Of a stretch of 64,000 nucleotides of DNA, positions 43,786 through 55,129 are shown piece by piece; the stretch's first letter is position 1; every line of letters begins with the position of its first letter. The notes under the pieces are model-generated. The model searched no databases. It had not been told where the DNA came from and was given only the letters and a program-made list of their open reading frames with translations. The position numbers were made by a program, and so were the translations under genes. This stretch comes from Saussurea involucrata (Eukaryota > Streptophyta > Magnoliopsida > Asterales > Asteraceae): positions 89,785,484 through 89,849,483 of the forward strand of contig CM066313.1 in the NCBI GenBank assembly GCA_033807775.1, written 5' to 3'.

Positions 43786-45094
43786 TGATAATGTCAATTT
43801 TCGACATTATTTTGAATCTCAAACTAGGTGGTTTACGCATGTCTTCAAGTGAAATACGAGTATTTCATGGGTTTTTGTTGAGAAAGTACAGGTACAAGCA
43901 TTTTTGTCCAAAAAAGCAGCAAAGTTGAGTTCCAGAGCTGAAAACGAGAGAAATCGAGAAATCGCGAAACAGAAACTGGCGCCAGTGCTGGCGCCAGCCA
44001 ACTCGCACCAACATTCCAAACAGAATCTGGCGCCAGTCATGGTGCCAGCCCATCCGCACCGGCGCTGGCCCCGACGCCCAGTTTTATAAAACTAATTTCT
44101 GCAGCTAGGTTTTTTGGAAGAAAAACTCACACACGACGGCCAGAGACGATTAGGGGGCGATTTTGGGAGACTTTTTACACCTTTTGGAGCCACATTAGAG
44201 AATCGATCGGAGCCACGTTCATCACGCGAAGTAGATACGAACACGAGATAAGGGAGTACATCATTCCATTCACCACGATCACGTTTGCCATGTTTTCTTC
44301 CATTGTTCTTTTCTTTTCTTTCGTGTTTGAATCCACCACCGACATGAACTAACCTGTTCATGTTGGGGGTTGGAATGAATTTAGTTTGTAAGCATATGAA
44401 CAGATGACTTGAACATTTATCAGTTTTCCTATTTAATGAATGCGTGTAATTTGGTTTTAATGCTTTTGAGAGTTTAGCTACCTTTCAATTGTTTTGTTGT
44501 TTCCAGTTGAGTTCGAGAGAATTAACTGTTAACTAGAACTAGGAATTACATGTCTAAGGCGGGAATTTGGTGATAGAGATATGCCGAATACGCCTTAATC
44601 CTAATTGAACCATTTAGGTTGAGATCGAGAGATTAAATCTATATGATCACAATAAATCTTGCGCTTAATGTGTTTTGGAATCCATAAGTTGAGATCGAAA
44701 GATAAAACTTGTCCTTTTCAAAATAAAACCCGTTGTTGCTCGAAAGAGAACAACGGTGACTTTTAAAGATTGGATATTCATTAGGGGAATAACTGGTAAT
44801 CGTTTAAGTCTGATATTCGTATGTGAAAACCTAAGGATTTCCAACCCTCAACTGTTTTCTCTATCGGAAGTTTCCAAAGCTGTTTACTGTCTTGTTTTTG
44901 CTTTGTCTTCTTGCAATTAATTAGTTAAAACCAACCATCCCTCAATTTCCAATCGTTCAGTTAATAGTTTTTACAGTCATTGTGGTACTTAACACCAAGT
45001 TCCTGTGGATTCGATACTCGTACTTACGTACGTATTACTTGAGACGACACCGTACACTTGCGGCTAGTTAAGGAGGGTGTAAACCCGCGTGTCA
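43786..45094 (+). mobile_element. 5' LTR of an Athila-type gypsy element
   Basis: TGATAATGTC...GTGTCA, 1309 bp. The same start sequence reappears at 63903 with one visible difference in the first ~98 bp. A TATA box (TTTTATAAAA) is at 44082-44091, preceded by an array of TGGCGCCA palindromes at 43977-44070. It is inserted in the internal region of gypsy element E; the left 5-bp flank is GCAAA. Confidence 0.9.
43977..44070 (+). repeat. TGGCGCCA palindrome array upstream of the Athila TATA box
   Basis: Exact TGGCGCCA at 43977-43984, 43989-43996 and 44028-44035, with degenerate copies at 44040-44047 and 44059-44070, all within 95 bp and ending 12 bp before the TATA box. The first seven bases equal the start of this element's own primer binding site. 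Confidence 0.85.
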
Positions 45095-45100
45095 AGTTTT

Positions 45101-45118
45101 TGGCGCCGTTGCCGGGGA
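45101..45118 (+). other. Primer binding site, tRNA-Asp type
   Basis: TGGCGCCGTTGCCGGGGA is complementary to the 3' end of tRNA-Asp, as in Athila/Tat gypsy elements. It lies 6 bp after the LTR. Confidence 0.9.
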
Positions 45119-45257
45119 ACTAGTTGTAATTTATAGCACTACCATCTATAAGCATTATTAGATTGGACATTTTCTTTTATTTCGTGTTTTATTCCATCTC
45201 TTTCAGTTTTTGGATTACTGACTTTGTTTTTCTTTCTTTTCAGGTACCGCTTGGTTT

Positions 45258-46990
45258 ATGCCAAGGACGACTCGAGGGAAAGAAATTGAAGAACTCGATC
45301 CGGAAATAGAGAGAACTGCTCGTCGCCTACGTAAAGAGTCGAAAGCTAGAAAGCAATTGAATATGGGCGACGAGAGACCACCTCCAGAAAGGGTGCCTAT
45401 GCGGTTGTTTGCCGACCCGAATGTGGCAGCGGCCCGCATAGGTATTCAACCACCCACCACAGCGGCTAATTATTTCGAAATCAAGCCGAGTACCATCGTA
45501 ATGGTACAACAGAATCAGTTTGGAGGAGCACCGACCGAAGATCCTCATGCACATCTCCGTGCATTCGAGAGAATTTGCAGCACCTTCAAAATCAACGGGA
45601 TGGAAGAGAATGCGATCAAGCTAAGACTTTTCAGCTTCTCTCTAAAAGGAAGAGCAGAAATTTGGATAGAGGGCCTTCCATCAGACCTTATCACCACTTG
45701 GGCACAATTGAAGGCAGCTTTCCTCCAGAAATTCTTCCCACCGGGAAGAACCGCGCAGTTAATGGCCGATATTACACATTTCGCGCAATGGGACCAAGAG
45801 ACACTTTACGAGGCATGGGAGAGATATAAGGACATGTTGAAGAAGTGTCCACATCACGGTCTTCATGGGTGGGTCATAATCCAAACGTTTTTTGGAGGCC
45901 TTCACCCGCAATTCAAGAATGATATTACGGCTGCAGCCGGGGGGGGGGGGGGGCGCTCATGAACAAGACCTATGAAGAAGCGGTCGAGCTGATCGAGAAC
46001 CTTGCCGAACATAGCTACTCCACTCCACGATCATCCATTGCACGAGTAGCAAGTGTTCGAGAATCGGATTAGCTTAAGGAGATCAAAACCCAATTAGCAG
46101 CAATTACGAGCCATTTGCAAGCCGGCAACCTTCAAGAACCTGATCAAGTCCATTTTGTGTCAAACCGGAGTCAACCTAGAAATGCTCCTTTCTCTAACAC
46201 TTATAACGAGGGGTGGAAAAGACATCCCAATCTTTCATGGAATCAGCCCGGGCAACCACAGTCAGGTAATTTTTCTAACTCATCTAATTTTCCTAATGCT
46301 AATAATGTATACCGTCCTCCAGGTTTTCAGCAAAGAAACGAAGGACCATCCGGGGAGAAGAAGCCGGGCCTCGAAGACATGATGATGAAGTTCATGTCAA
46401 AAATGGACAGCACGGTCGGAGAGCTATCGAGCACGGTGAATACGGTGAAAGCCGCAACTGAACAAAATACCGCGGCAATAAAGATTCTCGAGAGGCAAGT
46501 GGGGCAGATTTCTGAAGCCCTACAAACCCGACCTGCTGGTACTTTCCCGAGTATGGCTGAAAAGAGAAATCAAGAACATTGCAACGCCATTTACCTAAGA
46601 AGTGGCAAGGAGCTGAATGGGGAACCTACACGGGAAGAGTCATCAAAGGAAACCGAGCAAGATTTTGAGATGGTAAATATGGATGAGCTAGAGACCGATG
46701 AGAATATTATGGATGAAGAGAACAAGAATAGCAAAGTGAAGGAGCAAGAGCAACCACCGGTCAAGCCGACACCTCAAAGAGTGCCTTATCCAAATAGACT
46801 TAAAGCAAACAAGGATGATGTTAATTTTTCTAAATTTATCGATGTATTTAAAAAGTTAACTATTAACATCCATTTTGCAGATGCATTGGCACAAATTCCC
46901 TCATACATGAAGTTCATGAAGGAAATTTTATCCAAAAAGAGGGCGATCGATCACCAGGCCACCGTTGCACTCACTGAAGAGTGCAGCGCG
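45258..46990 (+). pseudogene. Athila-type gag gene, frame broken
   Basis: Structural Gag of an Athila-type element. The first frame, 45258-45962, contains the retrotransposon gag core (ENAIKLRLFSFSLKGRAEIW, TTWAQLKAAFLQKFFP, LYEAWERYKDMLKKCPHHGL, IIQTFFGGL). It breaks at a run of 15 Gs (45939-45953). The second part is MNKTYEEAVELIENLAEHSY, with a TAG near 46070. The third frame, from about 46115, has an Asn/Pro-rich linker (PNLSWNQPGQP), a coiled stretch MMKFMSKMDSTVGELSSTVN and a highly acidic end. Gag and protease are normally one frame here. No zinc knuckle is visible, which is common in Athila Gag. Confidence 0.85.
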
Positions 46991-47519
46991 ATTTTTCAGA
47001 ATAAGCTTCCCCCCCAAGCTTAAATATCCAGGGAGTTTCTCTATCCCTATTCAAATTGGGGATCTTTCTTTCAATAAAGTTTTGTATGATTTAGGGGCTA
47101 GTATTAATTTGATGCCCCTTTCTATTTTCAGAAAACTTGGATTGGGCGAGGTGAGTCCAACGTTCATGACGCTCAAGCTTGCTGATCGGTCGATAAGATA
47201 CCCGTACGGCGTGATTGAGGACGTGCTAATTAAGGTTGGTAAGTTCTACTTCCCGGTAGACTTTGTGGTGATAGACATAGATGAGGATGAAGAGGTCCCG
47301 ATGATCTTGGGACGATCGTTCCTAGCCACCGGGAGAGCTTTGATTGACATGAAAGAGGGTGAGATCACGTTCAGAGTTGGAGGCGAAAAGGTCAACTTCA
47401 AGATGTTCGAGAGTGGAAGGTGTAGATCTGGAGATGGTAAAGGCAAGTCAAATGAAGAAGAATCCGCGAAGAATCGCAAGTGTGGGCGATCCAATTCTGC
47501 GGATACCGAGCCGAGCTGA
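46990..47519 (+). pseudogene. Athila-type aspartic protease domain, terminal in this element
   Basis: The domain starts after a frame change at a C7 run (47008-47014). It contains FSIPIQIGDLSFNKVLYDLG, with the Athila variant catalytic motif DLGAS (usual DTGA), then NLMPLSIFRKLGLG, the flap ADRSIRYPYGVIEDV, and PMILGRSFLATGRALID. After about 150 residues the protein ends (NSADTEPS, stop 47519). No RT, RNase H or integrase follows, here or after the copia insertion. The element is therefore non-autonomous in its basic layout (TR-GAG-like). Confidence 0.85.
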
Positions 47520-48116
47520 AACCACATAGTCGTGCCACGACTTTAAATAAGGCGCTGGATGGGAGGCAACCCACCAAAGTTTGTTTCCTTTTATTATTTT
47601 TAGTTTGAGTGTGTTTTTATTTCCGAAAAAAACCATAAAAACCGAAAAATTGAAAAATAAAAAATAGTTGGAACAGGGACATACGCGACTTGCCACGCGG
47701 TTTGCATACCGCGCAGCAAGCCACGGAACCCTCTGTTTGTTTTCTGAAACAGTAGGTTACGCGGTTTGCCACGCGACTTGCAAGTCGCGGGCTAAACCGC
47801 GGGAGTCCCTTGTGCCTTGTTTTGTTTTTCGTGCAGTTTTTAGTCCTTTCTTGCTTTGTGTGTTTCTTTTTCATGCATTTTTCGTCGTGTGTTTTGTGCT
47901 TTGATTTCCTTTGTTTTACATGTTCTCCCTATCTCCTCCGATTGATGCTCAACCTTTCAAGAATCCTCCTTCATCCGGGCAAAACAGGTACGCTCTAAAC
48001 TTTGCATAAAAACGAGTGGTGTATGATGTTTTAGTCTATTTAAGTAACACGAGATGCAACAAACCTAAGTTTCACTTAGGTTTGGGGTGCCTCATCTTTT
48101 AAACTTCTACACACTC
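47520..48116 (+). mobile_element. Athila-type 3' untranslated region, first part
   Basis: It starts with the GGCGCTGGATGGGAGGCAAC phrase usual after the coding region of Athila elements. At 47690-47800 there is a cluster of ACGCGGTTTGC / GCGACTTGC near-palindromes. The polypurine-like phrase TAGGTTTGGGGTGCC is at about 48077-48092. The copia element is inserted at 48117. Confidence 0.75.
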
Positions 48117-48395
48117 TGTAGGATCCAGATCCGTGCAACAATTGTGTTTATGTGAATAAGAGATATGAACAAATAAACTAATCACAAAGGCTGCCCACTT
48201 AGCTATTTGATTCAGAGAATAATCGTTACAATACTGAAAAGCTAAATGAGACAACTAGCTATTTTCTAAGCTAATTGTATATTATATATGTTGGGCCTGT
48301 GGTAACAAGCCCACGGCCCGTTCACTATGGACTATGTTTAAACAAATACAAATTGACCCTTGAACTTTAAATCAACCATAAAACTTGCCCTAACA
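48117..48395 (-). repeat. 3' LTR of the Sirevirus
   Basis: TGTTAGGGCAAG ... GGATCCTACA on the minus strand. The polypurine tract AAAGGGGGAGAT lies directly beside it at 48396-48407. Differences from the 5' LTR include three transitions and two transversions. Confidence 0.95.
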
Positions 48396-51300
48396 ATCTC
48401 CCCCTTTGATTTGAAGTTCAAATTCGCGCTCTATCTCTTGCCAGTTGTAGACATAACGTTTGCGTAGTGCGAAATGTACCTCGAAGAATCTGATGGCGCG
48501 GCGGTAGTCGAGACGTTCTTCAACCATATCCAAAGCAGTCTGAGCAGTTCTTTCATTCAGATTGGGCACATAGGATACCTTTTGATTTTCGGATTCGTGG
48601 TTGATGATCTTCCGAAGAGCGTCTTGAACCTTGAGCAGTGTGCCGTCGCAAAATCGATCTACCTGACTGAACCTCATAAACTTCTTTTCTTTCTGAGCAT
48701 TGAGGAAGACGATCCCAAATTCCGGTTGAAGCAGCATTGCGTTCTCGGGATACATCGACAGTTCAGGAGCTTTCAGATTCGGTTTGAGCAGATTTACCTT
48801 CTTTGATCGGTTCTCGATAGCCATTTGAAAGTCCGTAAGATAAGACACCATAATACATCGGACGAGGAATCGACGAACCGCTTCGAGCGCCTTTGTTACA
48901 GCAAGCGGTCGGATGGTCCTGGTGCGAAGGTCCTTCAGAATGACCAGGAGGTCGAACGGATGGAGATGCTTAAAGTCAGCCTCAGAAAAAAACCCATTCT
49001 TTTCCGTCTTCACGTCGAACAGTGAACACGGGAAAGACGATCTTCATAATTCGGTTTGACTGAATCTTTAGCACTTCTGAAATTTTATGTTTGGTTCGAA
49101 CCTGGTCTCTCGGGAGATACCGCTTCATGGCTTCTACGTATCGGAGTTGGCGTGCTGGATCAGAACTGTAGATGCCAAGACAGAAGGTCGGCTCGATCGG
49201 GCGAATTCTGTGAACAAACAGCTTCTTCAGAGATTCCTCCAGATGAGGAATGAGGACCTTGATCTTCTCCCAACGATTTTGTTGCTGAGGAGGGGGAGGA
49301 AGATCAGGATCTGTCGTTTGTAGAGGAGATGTCGGGTTTTCTGCATTTGAGCTTTCGGGTTGATCTGAAGTCGTAGCGGGTTGAGTCGAGCGAACGGGAG
49401 GCGTACCATAGAAATTCTGAAGCAGAAACTGGTCGTAATCAACTTTGTCGTCTTCATCAGTGGGAAACACCAAGTTTACCTCGAAGTTTACGGCTTTGGC
49501 AGCTTTTTCGTACCAAGCGTCTTCGGTTTCCGGGTTGGTTTCACATGCTGGATCAATCATGGTGAGCATTGGCATGTCTGATGGTTCTTGTGCGACCAAT
49601 TCCTGTGTTGTCCCCTCGGGCTTTTCAACTGTTGGGGCTTCGTCATCTGAGATATCCATGTCGATGACCATCTGTGCTAGAGGCAACTCGGCTTCGGGTG
49701 TTGCTGTTGAAGTTGCCGCAGTTGGGGGTTCCGGATGAACCACAGATGTCGTTTCGGCAGTCATGATTTGGACGGTCTCGGTTTGGCGTAGACGCTTCTC
49801 CCCCTCACGGTGATCAGGATCATCCTGGTCATCGTGCTTGCGTTTGAGACCGCCAGCTTGACTCTTACAAGTGTCTTCTAGTGAGCGGACCCTCTCAGAC
49901 AGCGTGGCAAGCGCTTTGTTGTAGACGTTGAGGGTCGAGTCAATGGAGTCAAGGCGTGATATGATGGACGGAGATGGAGCAGTGACCTGGGATCGAAGAA
50001 ATTAGATCAGGCCTGCTTCGGCAGATGCGGTTGTGTCGGATTCCTGGAGCAGTTGGGCTAAGAACATCGTCTTCAGGGTGTCCACCGAGTAAGTAGGTTG
50101 CGGTTGAGTCGGTGGAGGCACAGAGGCGGTTTCAGTGTCGACGAGGTGGCCCTTTCCTTTGATAGCATGCATCGCTTTGGCAAGTTCAGCAGCTACATGT
50201 TCCTGCATTTTGTGCTCCATAACCTGTTGGACAGCCTCAAGGGTGCTGTCCAGAGACCCTTTTGACACAAAGTCGGGTAAAATAACATCGGGCTCACTTA
50301 GAGTACCCGTTGAGGCATCTACCTTAGAGGCAGAGCCACCTACGTTCACAGCTGGCGTGATAATAACTGTGGTAGGATTTCCATCCAATCCTCGTGTTCC
50401 GGAATGCGGAGACACTATAGACGTTCCGATCGGGTCACTAAGAGCCGCGACTTGGTGTATTTCCGCATCAAGTGTCCTAGGCGAAGAATGTTCAGTAACA
50501 ATAGGCTCTAGACTCGATGGTGCACACAAAGAAGTCGAGACCGGGGGCTGCTGGTCTCTTATTTCAACACCAGCACTCTCCGAGCGAGAGGCCGGTGGAA
50601 GTTGTGCTAGTTCCCCGTGTAATATTGAAACATCCGTCTGTTTTGAGGCGGATGAGTGGCTATGGGGGGTGTGCAATTGCTCCGCTAGGTCCACGGGGGC
50701 TGTTTCAATACCCCGTCCCAACAGATGAGACAGGATAGCAGATGTGGCGACCTGGATTTCACTCGGCTGGGGTCGCTCATGAGCCTCGTTATCTTTACGG
50801 CTCGATCTTTCCTGGTTCAACTTTGAACGCAGTTCTCTCCTTCTCGCATGATCTAACTCATCACATGTGTCTCCCTCAGATGTCCTAGTGGTAGGTCCGG
50901 TTCCAGTGTGGGGAGGTGAATCAAGTGGAATGCCAATGGTAAAATCAGGGTTGGGTCCGATACCGTGAGGGATTTGCGTCAGGCGGATGTTGCGGTCGGT
51001 ATCGGAGTCCGTGGAGTCAGATTCCACGTCTTCAACATGGGTACTGGGAGAGGGGGGTTCGTTGATATATGGCGCGGTGGAATGATGTAGGATTGGTCTA
51101 GATGATGGACCGGCGCGGGCTGAACTAGAACCGGGTCGCGATTCCGCTGCACCACCTACTCTCGGTCCCCTTCCTCTCACGACTAACGTTCCCCGCCCGA
51201 CAGCACCTGCTTGTCGGGCCCTTCCACCTCTCACTCTTGGACCCTCACGTCTCTCGGGTCTATGTCCCTGGGCAGGTCCCTCCGGCTCTGGCTGGACCAT

Positions 51301-52221
51301 GGGATTTCCTAACTCTCCCCTATACGCAACTACCCCTGGTGCAGCGGGATCGGCTATGGCCAATAGGGCAGCAGGAATGGGCGAGGCGACCGCATCGGAT
51401 GGGTTGCGGATCACCATGAATTGGAGGTGGCGAATGGGACATACCGGATGTGTGAGTCGTCGTGGAATGGCGGGATTGGCATCCATGTGTTGTCGAATGG
51501 CAAGCAAAAGGAATCGCGGATACGGAAGGAACTTCTTCTGTTTGGTGCCGCCGATGTGTTGGATGGTGGTCACAAGTTCACGCCAGATTATCATGGCGAA
51601 GTCGACGTGGCGGTTGTAGCACACGGCGTGAACAAGGCGCAGAAAGTCGCCTGTACATTGGTCAATACCTTTCCAACGGGCGGATAGGCATCGATTGAGA
51701 ATTGTGAAGAGCGTGTACCAAATAGGCGCCAAGAACTTGCGATTGAAGACCGATGGCCGTTGAAGGTCGGAGTTGTACCTAAGAGCACGCATTTGGGCGC
51801 ATAGAGTCGCATCGTTAACGGCAGGATCGTACCGTTCATGGTTGTTCGCAGTGGCTTCCGGTAGTAATAGTAATCGGCGAAAAGAATCGGGCGTCAGTGT
51901 GAACGGTTGATTGTCTATTTGAGCCGTGATGGTTTGAGTGTTGCCGATCGTACGGACTTGCGCCGTCAGCCAGACTTGGAGAACATAGAGCAAAGGAACG
52001 TCTGCGGTGCGAGTCAGTGCCTCATGAATGGGATGGCGCATCAGAATGTCGAGTATGACCTGATGTTGTGGGTTTGGTCTGAAAAGTGCCGGGTCGAGGT
52101 AGTGGTTGTTCGCCTCTAGCTCGATGCCATGGTCAGGGTCGACCAGTGCAGCATCAGCAACTTCGTCTATAATTTCCTCCTCCTGAGGAATTTGTTCTTC
52201 CGGGTTTTGTTGTTCCGCCAT
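48390..52221 (-). pseudogene. Env-like third gene of the Sirevirus
   Basis: One long reading from the ATG at 52221 (MAEQQNPEEQ), about 1,270 residues, in one frame except for a TAA at 50002-50004 and a +1 change in a T7 run near 48986. The N-terminal globular part has ILDILMRHPIHEALTRTADV, VLQVWLTAQVRTIG and FTLTPDSFRRLLLLPEA. Next is a long disordered Ser/Pro/Arg region, a coiled stretch (DSIDSTLNVYNKALATLSER), an acidic part, and a C-terminal globular domain (FDLLVILKDLRTRTIRPLAV, QVDRFCDGTLLKVQDALRKI). Only its position matches env; I see no signal peptide or clear membrane anchor, so a fusion function is not supported. A strong 3' splice site lies just before the ATG. Confidence 0.75.
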
Positions 52222-52228
52222 GTGTAAA

Positions 52229-52245
52229 TCTGCAAAGGAGCACTC
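52229..52245 (-). promoter_or_regulatory. Predicted 3' splice site before the env-like ATG
   Basis: On the minus strand, GTGCTCCTTTGCAG/ATTTACACATGG places a pyrimidine-rich acceptor 8 nt before the start codon. It would fit a spliced subgenomic mRNA for the env-like protein. The matching donor is not identified. Confidence 0.5.
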
Positions 52246-52369
52246 TGTTAGGAACGGAATCAGAATTACAAATGTGGTGCGTACCTTGACATTGGATGGC
52301 TCAATCCTAGACAGATCGAGGACTGATATTGGTAAAACAGACATGAAGTGGACATAACAGAGGACTATT

Positions 52370-53170
52370 CCGGATAAATAAGGAAGTGTCCGGACAACAT
52401 GATTTGTCCGGATGACAGAGGAGTCCGGAGGATTATACGAGTGTCCGGGTAAAATTGAATTACCCGGATAAGGTTTCCTGACAAGTTGATTTTCCGGATA
52501 AAGGTTTTGTCCGGACTCCAAACATATCCGGTAGTTGAACTTACCGGAAACCCTAAGGTCTCCGGACAACTAGGTTTCCGGTTGTTTGAGAGAGTCCGGA
52601 TATATCGTCAACACTTTGAAGGTGTCCGGACGGAAGCACATATCTATGATGGTGTCCGGACACGATGAGTGTGTCCGGACGAAACCCCTTGTTGAGAAAC
52701 GACAAAATCGAGGCTTAAAGACCGGTGTAAATGCAAAGAAGTAGACCAAATACCATTCTAGACTATCCTTTGGTCGTTTACTATCAATCTTACGCCAAGG
52801 GAACCACAAATCGTGTGGACCCGAGGATTGGGTTTCGGGTTTATAGAGCTCGATCAAACTGAGGTTTGATTGAGATGCAATAAGAATTAAGACCCGAAAA
52901 GAATGATCGATAGGTAATCACGAACAACATACCTAATTTTGGAATGAAATGCGTGTGGGAATCGTCCGATTGAGGAGAGGCCGAGCGAGAGAGAATAGGG
53001 AATGAGGTTTAGGGTTTTGCACGTAAAGTCCGGATAAGTGAAATGTGAGGAACCCGGGTGTCTTATAAGACCCGGGTGGGGTCCGGGGACTTTGACCGAC
53101 CCGGGTATGTCCGGTCCGGATACTGTCCGGACAAACAGAGGAGTCCGGACATCCTGAAGTGTCCGGATAC
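52370..53170 (-). repeat. TCCGGA arrays in the Sirevirus pol-env interval
   Basis: About 25 CCGG words (GTCCGGACA, TTCCGGATAA, ATCCGGTAG) lie at 52370-52690 and 53030-53170. They occupy the interval upstream of the env-like start and cause a false N-terminal extension of that reading frame. Confidence 0.85.
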
Positions 53171-53229
53171 CACTGAGTTGGCATTTTCCGTAGAATTTCC
53201 ATGAAACTGTTCTGCCAGGGATCGTTCTC

Positions 53230-53412
53230 TCGCTCCCCCTCAAACTGAGCAGGGGGGTTGCAGTGCTCCCCCTCGAATGATGACAATAATTTAGACATAT
53301 GAGTGCCCACACACATAAAAAACTTTTGGATTGTTTAAGAAAAACTGTGTGTGACGCTCCCCCTCAACAGATTAGAATACTCACCTGATATGGCAGTGTG
53401 CTCCCCCTGAAC
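53230..53412 (-). repeat. Multiple polypurine tracts between pol and env-like gene
   Basis: AGGGGGAGC on the minus strand occurs at about 53233, 53266, 53356 and 53401, matching the terminal tract beside the 3' LTR at 48396. Repeated polypurine tracts upstream of the 3' LTR are a described Sirevirus feature and may serve extra plus-strand priming. Confidence 0.85.
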
Positions 53413-53671
53413 ACATTAACAAATGGTGAAAGCACAGAGATCGGGAAATGTCAAACAAACGACGGTATGTAATAAAAGAAACACACGAAGAAAGAGGAAA
53501 AATAGACGAAACTACCTAAGAAATACAGAAACTAAATCTACCTGAGTTACCGAAGCAAGTAGAATACCAGTGCGAGGAAGTGTTTGCTCAACCGTCTAGA
53601 GTGTTGACACCGGATGATGAGTAGACAGGTCCTCGTAGAGGTATGGAACTTGACAAGGGTACACAAACGGA

Positions 53672-55129
53672 TTAAGTTTTCAGGTTTAGCATACCTAGCT
53701 TGAACACCAGAGTTTTAAAACGCTTTTCGTCCAAGACTTTGGTAAACAGGTCTGCTAACTGATGCTCAGTATTTACGAAGTAGAGTTCGACAATACCTCT
53801 TTCGACGTGATCCTTAATGAAATGGTACCGAACGTCGATGTGCTTCGTCTTGGTGTGCTGGACCGGTTTGCTTGAGATAGCAATGGCACTCTTCGAGTCA
53901 CAGTATATCAGGACCTTGACATACGTGAAACCGTAATCCTTGAGTTGTGTCCTCATCCAGATGACTTGGGAACAGCAGCTTGCGGCGGCCACATATTCCG
54001 CCTCGGCAGTTGACGTTGAAACGCACTGCTGCTTCTTTGATGCCCAGCTTACCAGACTATCTCCCAGGAACTGAATGTGCCCCGATGTGCTCTTCCGATC
54101 CATCATGCATCCCGCGTGATCGGCATCAGAATAGGCTGATAATCCAAAACCTGTCTCTTTCGGGTACCATAGGCCAAGATCAGCAGTACCACGTAAATAA
54201 CGAAAAATTCGTTTAACAGCAGTCATGTGAGACTCTTTTGGGTTGGATTGATAGCGGGCACACAGGAACGTCGAGAACATTATATCCGGCCTACTGGCAG
54301 TTAGGTACATTAAAGAGCCAATCATTCCTCTATACAGCTTCTGATTCGCATCCGTTCCATTAGGATCGGCGTGAAGCTTTGTAGTCGTTGCCATGGGAGT
54401 TTTCATAGGTGAGGCCTGGTCCAATTGGAATTTCCGAAGAATATCCCGAATATATTTGGACTGGTTAATGAATATTCCGGTCGAAAGTTGTTTAACTTGT
54501 AGACCAAGGAAGAAATTCATCTCACAAAGCATACTCATTTTAAAATATCTTCCCATTAGTTTGGCAAAATGCTTGGCATATAAAGGATTGGTAGAACCGA
54601 AAATTATGTCATCAACATATACCTGAGCCAAGACGATATGACCTTCCTCATTATTAATAAAAAGAGTGGAGTCAATTGTACCTCGTGTGAAGCCTTTCTC
54701 TAATAAGAACTTAGAGAGAGTATTGTACCAAGCTCGCGGGGCCTGTTTTAGACCATATAGTGCTTTGTCTAAAATGTAGACATGGTCAGGCTTCGAATCA
54801 TCCACAAAGCTGTCGGGTTGCGACACATAAACTTCTTCTTCGAGTTCTCCGTATAGAAAGGCCGTCTTCACATCCATCTGGAAGACTGTGAAGTTCTTGT
54901 GCGCGGCATAGGATAGAAACATACGGATTGCTTCGATTCGCGCCACCGGAGCGTAGGTCTCATCAAAGTCTATCCCCTCTTGCTGACGATATCCCTTTGC
55001 CACAAGTCGCGCCTTGTTGCGGACAACAATGCCGTCTTCGTCCTTCTTGTTCTTGAAGATCCACTTGGTGCCGATCACCGTCTTGTGTTTTGGACGTGGA
55101 ACCAATCGCCACACTTGTAGAGCTTCGAA
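53672..55129 (-). pseudogene. Sirevirus reverse transcriptase - RNase H (3' part of pol)
   Basis: Continuous 480-residue reading from 55114, in the same frame as the integrase reading but separated from it by a TAG at 55130-55132. The RT starts KTVIGTKWIFKNKKDEDGIV, followed by ARLVAKGYRQQEGIDFDETY, FQMDVKTAFLYGELEEEVYV and the catalytic YVDD at residues 166-169. RNase H follows: YSDADHAGCMMDRKSTSGH, STSTAEAEYVAAASCC, then HIDVRYHFIKDHVERG and ADLFTKVL near the end. The reading ends KLGMLNLKT at 53672. Apart from the TAG this part is complete; copia RT-RH length is normal. Confidence 0.92.

Noticed and set aside
50135..50728. Plus-strand frame of 197 codons
   Set aside because: Antisense shadow of the env-like gene.
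52222..52569. N-terminal 116-residue extension of the env-like reading
   Set aside because: It is translation of the CCGG array and lies upstream of a good splice acceptor and ATG.
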